A DNA stretch of 64,000 nt from Gnetum montanum (lineage: Eukaryota; Streptophyta; Gnetopsida; Gnetales; Gnetaceae): positions 1,510,803 to 1,574,802 of the forward strand of contig MNCI01013908.1 in assembly GCA_015680685.1 (NCBI GenBank), read 5' to 3'. A program made the translations under genes and the position numbers. Shown here one piece after another: positions 58,745 to 64,000 of this stretch. Under the pieces are notes generated by a model. The model did no database searches. It saw only the letters and a program-made list of their open reading frames with translations, and was not told the origin of the DNA. Each line of letters opens with the position of its first letter. Within the stretch, counting starts at the first letter, position 1.

Positions 58745-60830
58745 AGTTGAAAGTGGTCTATGCACATCCAGATCCCTACTATTTAAATTTCACTTTCATT
58801 CTCGATCAAGACAAATAGCTATGTTGAAGGGATTTGAAGGACAACATTTTGTTACCTCTTGATCATTTTATTTACTCAATGCTCATGGAAAATCTCATGG
58901 AACTAGGGCTTGAATTAGTAAGCCTAGATTATGAGGTAATAGATCATCTCTCCAAAGACTACTAGCTAATGGACATATAACTTAGAAAAGATTAATGTAT
59001 AAAGGTGTGCTATAAAGTTTCCAAGGGCAAAAGGACCCAATATCATTATTTCTACAACCACAAAAGAAGGGCCTTGAATTTCTCTTAGGTTAATCTCAAT
59101 AACAAGATCCTCTTCCTTTTGGTGAGAAAGACATACTTCTCCAATGGTTATAATTGACCTTGATGGATAAGTAAGGTAAGGAAAGAATAGGATCCAAAAC
59201 TAGGAGAACCTTAAGGAAGAGGTCCCTAGATCATTCATAAAAAGAAAAAAAGAACAATCAAAGTACCATAAGAGAAGAACTAGTAGGCATCACTCTCCTA
59301 GCTCTTCATCTTCACCATCCTCCTTGTTATCAAACTTTGATAGGAGAGACCATGGTTGAGACTGAAGGAGGAATGATTTAAACTAAGATGGAGGTGACCA
59401 AAATTTCCATTGTAGTGATGGAAAAAGAAAGCATAGCCAACTACAAGAGGAAGATGAGTATCATCGAGAATGATGACATATTATATTAAATCATAGGATG
59501 CATGACCGTGAATATAATGACTATGATGAACCACTACTAGCTACAATAAACATGATTAATATTTCATAAGTAGTTCAAATCCATAACAAGCATCAAAGGG
59601 ATAGCAAAATTAAGCTGCTTAACATGAATAATATTTCTAAATTTGAATGAGAATATAATGCTAATTCATAGTATTATTTACAAGCCTTCCATGATTCCTG
59701 TGCCTTAGAACCATTGAGAATGAGTGGTAAAAATTCAAACTCTTTCCTAGAACACTTATCAAAAAAGGTAAAAGTTTGTATCAATTCTTGAAACTAGAAT
59801 TTATTTGTAGATGGAGTACAATGCTGGAGCTATTTAATGATAAGTAGCAAATGTATTCCATGGTGTCCAACTTAATTTAGAAAATTCAAAGGTGGAAATA
59901 GGGTAATTATGACTTCCTTGATATAGCCTTGGGTGGGTATTACTCTCTTTTGTATCATTACCCATGCCATGGTTTTTCTCAAAAGAATAGCTTTACCACA
60001 TAATAGATGGACTCTAAAACAAAACTAGAGAAACTCTTAGGGTTTATGCCCAAGGAAGACTTTCAGAAATGAGGATCCATAAGATCAAAAGGCTCATTAG
60101 AAAAGTGGCCAAGGAAGAAAGAGAATTGAATTAACAAGAAAGTATAGAGTATAATAGAGATCTCTTCATTCATAAAAGGAAGGTGTATTTCTGTGATTCT
60201 GAGGAAGAAGAATCACTATATGAAGTGGTATACAAAGGAAAACCTTGTCGATTCAAATTTTTTTAACAAAAATATCAACTAAAAAAGACAAATTGTGGGA
60301 CAACATAGATGAAAATTTCAAAACTACTTTAAAAATTATGGAGGAGAAAATGTAGCAAGGGAACCAAGATAGGAATACAAGAAGGAGAAAAGATATAAAT
60401 AGGGACTATTATTAGTAGAAAGGTAAGGCTACAACTATGGATGAGGTTGTAGATTCTAAAATAGATGAAGAAGAATGCAACATATGCCAATATGAACATC
60501 TCAAGAAATGTTGTATTGTAGTATCACATTTACAAGAATCTAGGGTGTATGCTTTAAATCCAAATTTGGTGAAAAGGCAACCATCCAAGAGATTGCCTTA
60601 TCCACAAGGAAATTATCAATAGTAGTTTCACTCGCCATAGATATTATTCAAGTGGAACACAACCTCAACCTCAAAAACATTATGAATAATTGCAAAATCC
60701 ATAGTCATGGGGGATGCCATCACCAAGGCAATAATATCCTTATCGTCAACTAGATCTATATCATTATTATGTCTAATAACCTGTATCTTATTATGGCTCT
60801 ACAAGCCAAACTTACTTCTTCCATTTTTGT
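58745..60830 (+). pseudogene. gag: Athila-type Gag (decayed)
   Basis: The N-terminal segment near 58750 (HPDPYYLNFTFILDQDK) matches THPDEYVLDFTFILHQDK of the pol-less element. A Ser-rich stretch (HHSPSSSSSPSS) lies near 59290 and YNDYDEPLLATI near 59520. The capsid region is heavily frameshifted at 59600-60150. The zinc knuckle CNICQYEHLKKCC lies near 60476 in the 61-codon open frame 60437-60622, followed by SHLQESRVYALNPNLVKRQ. It is more decayed than its relative. Confidence 0.8.
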
Positions 60831-61219
60831 TACCATTTAAAATGTCACTGAACACCTACTCCATGAATTGAATCTCCATCAAATTATCTTTCTCATTATC
60901 TACCATCTCATACTACATCTTTCTATATCACTCCTTTTCCACCAACATCATCTATGTAAGGAGAAATTCAATCACAACCTTAGCAATGCAATGCAACAAG
61001 GGTTGTAAACTCATAGAAGAATAACAATCCAAGTGGTTTTAAGTAAGCCTAAAAAAATTACCTTTTTCTACATCCAAAAGTTCACCAAGATCCTTTCATA
61101 TATCTATGGCTATCAATTCTTCTTTCACTGCTTCTAAAACTACTAACAAGTCACCTTCAAAACAAAGATTCCAAAATGTTCATACTATCATGTTGATCTT
61201 GAGAGTCTCTTAAGCTATT

Positions 61220-61860
61220 TACATATTGTAAGAAATAACACATGCAAAGCTTTGCTTGACTCAGGTTCAAGGATAAATTTAATCTCTCAAAAAATATACA
61301 AAACTTGAAACCTACTCCCACTCAAGAAATGCAATATTAGATTAGAGCTTGTTGATCAATCCATCTCTGTTCTCTTAGGATTGATGGAGAATATTGTAAC
61401 CATCATTTGTGCATGATCCTATCAAGCAAATTTCCCAGTAATCCACATGGATAATTGTAAGTGGGACTTTTCTATTAGCATGGAAACGGCTTGTCTTAGC
61501 AAAATTGATGCCAAGATTAGGATTAGAGACCTTTTCTTGGAAATTTCCAAGGAAAATGAATTTGAAAAGGTAGAGAGGAAGTGGATACCATGCATCACAT
61601 ATAATGACATAAGGTAGCATTGCCTACAAAAGATATGGATCATGAAAAGAACATTTATGATAGCACGCAATAAGCATGCTAAAATATCCAACATTCAAAG
61701 GTGTCTATATGCAGCAATCACAAAACAAGAAGGTACCCAATGGTTGATAACAAATTCTAACTATAATTTAACAATGTTCATATACCTTGTAGAGCTCCTC
61801 ACAAGTGCTTATATTGATAAGATGGATGAAATGGAGAAGATTAAAAAATAACACTTTCAT
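61220..61860 (+). pseudogene. Athila-type protease and linker (decayed)
   Basis: Active site LLDSGSRINLISQKIYKT at about 61258. LELVDQSISVLLGLMENIVT follows and the CITYNDI end lies near 61600. The second motif, PIIMGRAW in the relative, is altered (SISMETA). The linker (NIQRCLYAAITKQEGTQWL, in the 69-codon open frame 61642-61851) matches the relative's QRCLYVATTQEVVDTPWL. Confidence 0.8.
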
Positions 61861-61919
61861 AAAGAAGCTGAACTAGATTAGGGGAAGTTGGAAGTCCTTA
61901 AAAACTATAAATAGGAATC

Positions 61920-62930
61920 CATTGAATTAAAGACTTTGTTGGTAACTCTAGATTATGTCTTTCTCAATAATGGTAATCTAGAAGTCATCAATGCCAATCT
62001 CATTATGGAACAAAAAGGAAAGCTACTAAAAGTTATGAACAAATGGCTAACAAATATTACTTGGTCATATGATGAATTGACTAGAATAGATCCACGTGTA
62101 TGCTAGCATTAGATCTATAAAAACTCCACCATCAAACTAAAAGGGCAACCACAAAAAATATTGAATCACAAGCTAAAACAAGTTATTAAAGATGAAGTTA
62201 TAAAACTTCTCAAAGTTGGATTCATCTATCCTATGGTAAATAGTGAGTGGGTAAGCCCACTTGTTATTGTACCAAAGAAAGAAGGATAGCGGAGAATTTA
62301 CATAGACTTCAAGTTGTTGAATATGATAACATTCAAAGACCATTTTTCATTTCCATTTTTGAACCAAGTGTTAAATTCAATTGCAAGACATCATTACTAT
62401 AATTTTCTAGATGGATATAGTGGCTAAAACCAAATTCAAATAGCATTAGTAGACCATGCCATGACAATGTTCACAAGTCCCTGGGGGAATTTTGCATTTA
62501 AAGAGATGTCCTTTGGTCTTTGTAATGCTCCTACAACTTTTCAAGACCTAGTACCAAGCATCTTTTAGTAGCACATTATTGGTATTGTGAAAATATTTAT
62601 GGATGATTTCTTCATCTATGGTACTAATTTTAAACAAGCATTGGACCATTTTGAGTAGCTGTTAAAGTGATGTGTGGAGATAAACTTGTACATCAACTAG
62701 CAGAATAGCCATTTGATGATCCAAGATGGCATTGTATTTAAGCATAGGGTCTCAGTTAAAGAAATAGAGATGGACCATAAAAAAGTAAAGATCATCCAAG
62801 GAATAACCAAAAAACCTCCAATAGTAAAATATGTAAGATCAGTTTTTAGCCATATTGGTTACTACAAGTGCTTCATCAAGAATTTCTCTAGCATTTCAAA
62901 ATCATGCATGAAACTCATAAAAAAGATGTA
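61920..62930 (+). pseudogene. Athila-type reverse transcriptase (decayed)
   Basis: Readable almost throughout in one frame: STIKLKGQPQKILNHKLKQV near 62129, FIYPMVNSEWVSPLVIVPKK to about 62280, and RRIYIDFKLLNMITFKDHFS. MTMFTSPWGNFAFKEMSFGL lies near 62461-62520. The catalytic box is FMDDFFIYG at 62596 (usual form YVDD/FMDD). Thumb region at 62713-62931 (KVKIIQGITKKPPI, FSHIGYYKCFIKNFSSIS). Stops at 62287, 62425 and near 62566 inactivate it. Confidence 0.87.
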
Positions 62931-63500
62931 GCCTTTGAATGGACCAAGGAATGCAAACAAGCATTCTAACACTTAAAGCATAACCTTGTAGAAACTCCAA
63001 TTCTACACATTCTAGATTAATCAAAGTCATTTCATATAATGAAAAATGTGTCTAACTATGCTTTGGAAGTAGTTCTTACATAAATGGATGATAAAAAATT
63101 ACCATGTTATATTCATTATACAAGTAGGATCATTGTGAGTGCATAGTTGAACTACACCACCATCAAAAAAGAACTCATGAAAATGGTGTGTGCCTTGCAA
63201 AAATTTAGGCATTATGGGATTAGATATCCAATTTTTATGCATAGTGACCATAATGTAACTTTCTTTCTTATGTATAAGTTAGCGATTAGCCCTTGTGTCA
63301 TATAGTGATTGGCAATTTTACAAGAATTTTTTCTTATCATGGTGGATAGGAAGGGAATTTAGAATGTAATCATTGATCATCTATCTTGGTTAAGATGGGA
63401 TAGCAATGAGGATGAAGAACCCTTATCTAATCAATTTCTAGGTGAACTTCTCTTTACTAACTCCATTGAAGTTCAAATACCAAAAGTTACAAATTGGTAC
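62931..63500 (+). pseudogene. Athila-type RNase H (decayed)
   Basis: YTTIKKELMKMVCALQKFRH near 63150-63210 and the HSDHNVTFFL segment near 63240 correspond to the RNase H that follows Ty3/gypsy RT. DHLSWLRWDSNEDEEP near 63378 is the usual connection to integrase. No second RNase H is seen, unlike the Tat-type copy. Confidence 0.78.
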
Positions 63501-64000
63501 AATGAGTTCCTCTACTATCTACTCACATAATACACTCTTGAAAAATGGGATAATAAGATAAAATAACAATTACATCACCAAGTAAAACATTAAATGGAAA
63601 TTGAAGACAACCTCTACAAGGTTTCTAACAATGGTCTAGTACAATGGTGTGTACCCAATGAAGATTAGTTGTAAATCCCCCAGGATGCTCATGAAGGTCC
63701 TTGTGGGATCCATTATGTAGGAGGAAGGATATCCACAAAGGTCCTCATGGCATAATACTTTTGGACAACCATATTTAGAGATGCTCATCACTTCTCTTAT
63801 TTGTGCAAGAAATGTCAACGACATGGTGGAATGATTGTCAAAAATGGAAGGGCTCCAACAGTGGATCCAACCACTAGAGTGTTTTAATATTTGGGGAATT
63901 GACTTCATGGGATTCATTACTTCCATTTCAAATTAGAAGGACTACATCATAGTTGCTATTGACTACTTCACCAAATGGGTTGAAGCTATAGACATATTTA
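63500..64000 (+). pseudogene. Athila-type integrase, N-terminal part, window-truncated
   Basis: The zinc-binding H-H-C-C segment runs about 63687-63825 (AHEGPCGIHYVGGRISTKVL ... CKKCQRHGG). The first catalytic Asp is in GIDFMGFI near 63897, followed by VAIDYFTKWVEAIDIF up to the window end. Remaining catalytic residues lie outside. Confidence 0.82.

Larger units (their letters stand above)
58004..64000 (+). mobile_element. Athila-type element with pol, cut by the window edge
   Basis: Partial 5' LTR (58004-58491), decayed tRNA-Asp primer site, Gag, protease, RT, RNase H and the start of integrase, all on the + strand. Gag and protease match the pol-less element at 31360-38661. The element continues beyond 64000. 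Confidence 0.82.

Overview
This is plant nuclear DNA with no clearly intact host gene. It is a graveyard of old, nested retrotransposons. The elements are plant Ty3/gypsy families (Tat-type and Athila-type), plant L1-type LINEs with a DUF4283-like ORF1, and a tRNA-Asp primer site. Very long low-GC stretches, many TAG/TGA/TAA breaks in otherwise readable frames, and CpG-to-TpG decay at a primer site indicate heavily methylated, slowly removed repeats. A large-genome seed plant, most likely a gymnosperm, fits best; the species cannot be read from the window.

Layout. 1-1270: unassigned, partly GC-richer sequence. 1280-26255: a Tat-type cluster on the + strand. It begins with an integrase stub, a 30-bp tandem array, a polypurine tract and an LTR (to about 5430). 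A 5'-truncated second LTR with primer site, gag and protease follows (to 10886). Next comes a 5.5-kb module holding a long gene on the opposite strand (15109-11594) with its own TATA box (16251-16239), bordered on both sides by related tandem repeats. An LTR (16859-18483) then abuts a pol region with reverse transcriptase, RNase H, a second RNase H and integrase (18484-21820), followed by another 30-bp array, spacer, polypurine tract and the last LTR (23986-26255). 26256-31050: a decayed Athila-type gag element on the - strand. 31360-38661: a complete related element on the - strand with LTRs, a perfect tRNA-Asp primer site, polypurine tract and perfect 5-bp target duplications (ATATG). It encodes one long Gag-protease frame but no pol. 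38662-40615: AT-rich DNA with a possible copia-type LTR end. 40616-53815: a third Athila-like LTR pair. Its interior has no recognisable gag but carries a tRNA-like SINE head (43081) and a GC-richer, exon-like segment (43430-43890); its 3' LTR is split by a 6.2-kb LINE. 53816-55560: a second, truncated LINE. About 56000-58003: a diverged Tat-type LTR. 58004-64000: a pol-bearing Athila-type element (+ strand), cut by the window edge in integrase.

How the parts relate. The gag-protease element at 31360-38661 has the same Gag, protease and post-protease linker as the pol-bearing element at 58004-64000, so it is probably mobilised in trans by such relatives. The Tat-type elements show features known for that lineage (second RNase H, 3' tandem repeats, opposite-strand accessory gene). 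Several unrelated LTR families here, and the opposite-strand gene, carry palindromes upstream of a TATA box. Boundaries without a stated signature are approximate. Identity statements were made by eye; no database search was possible.
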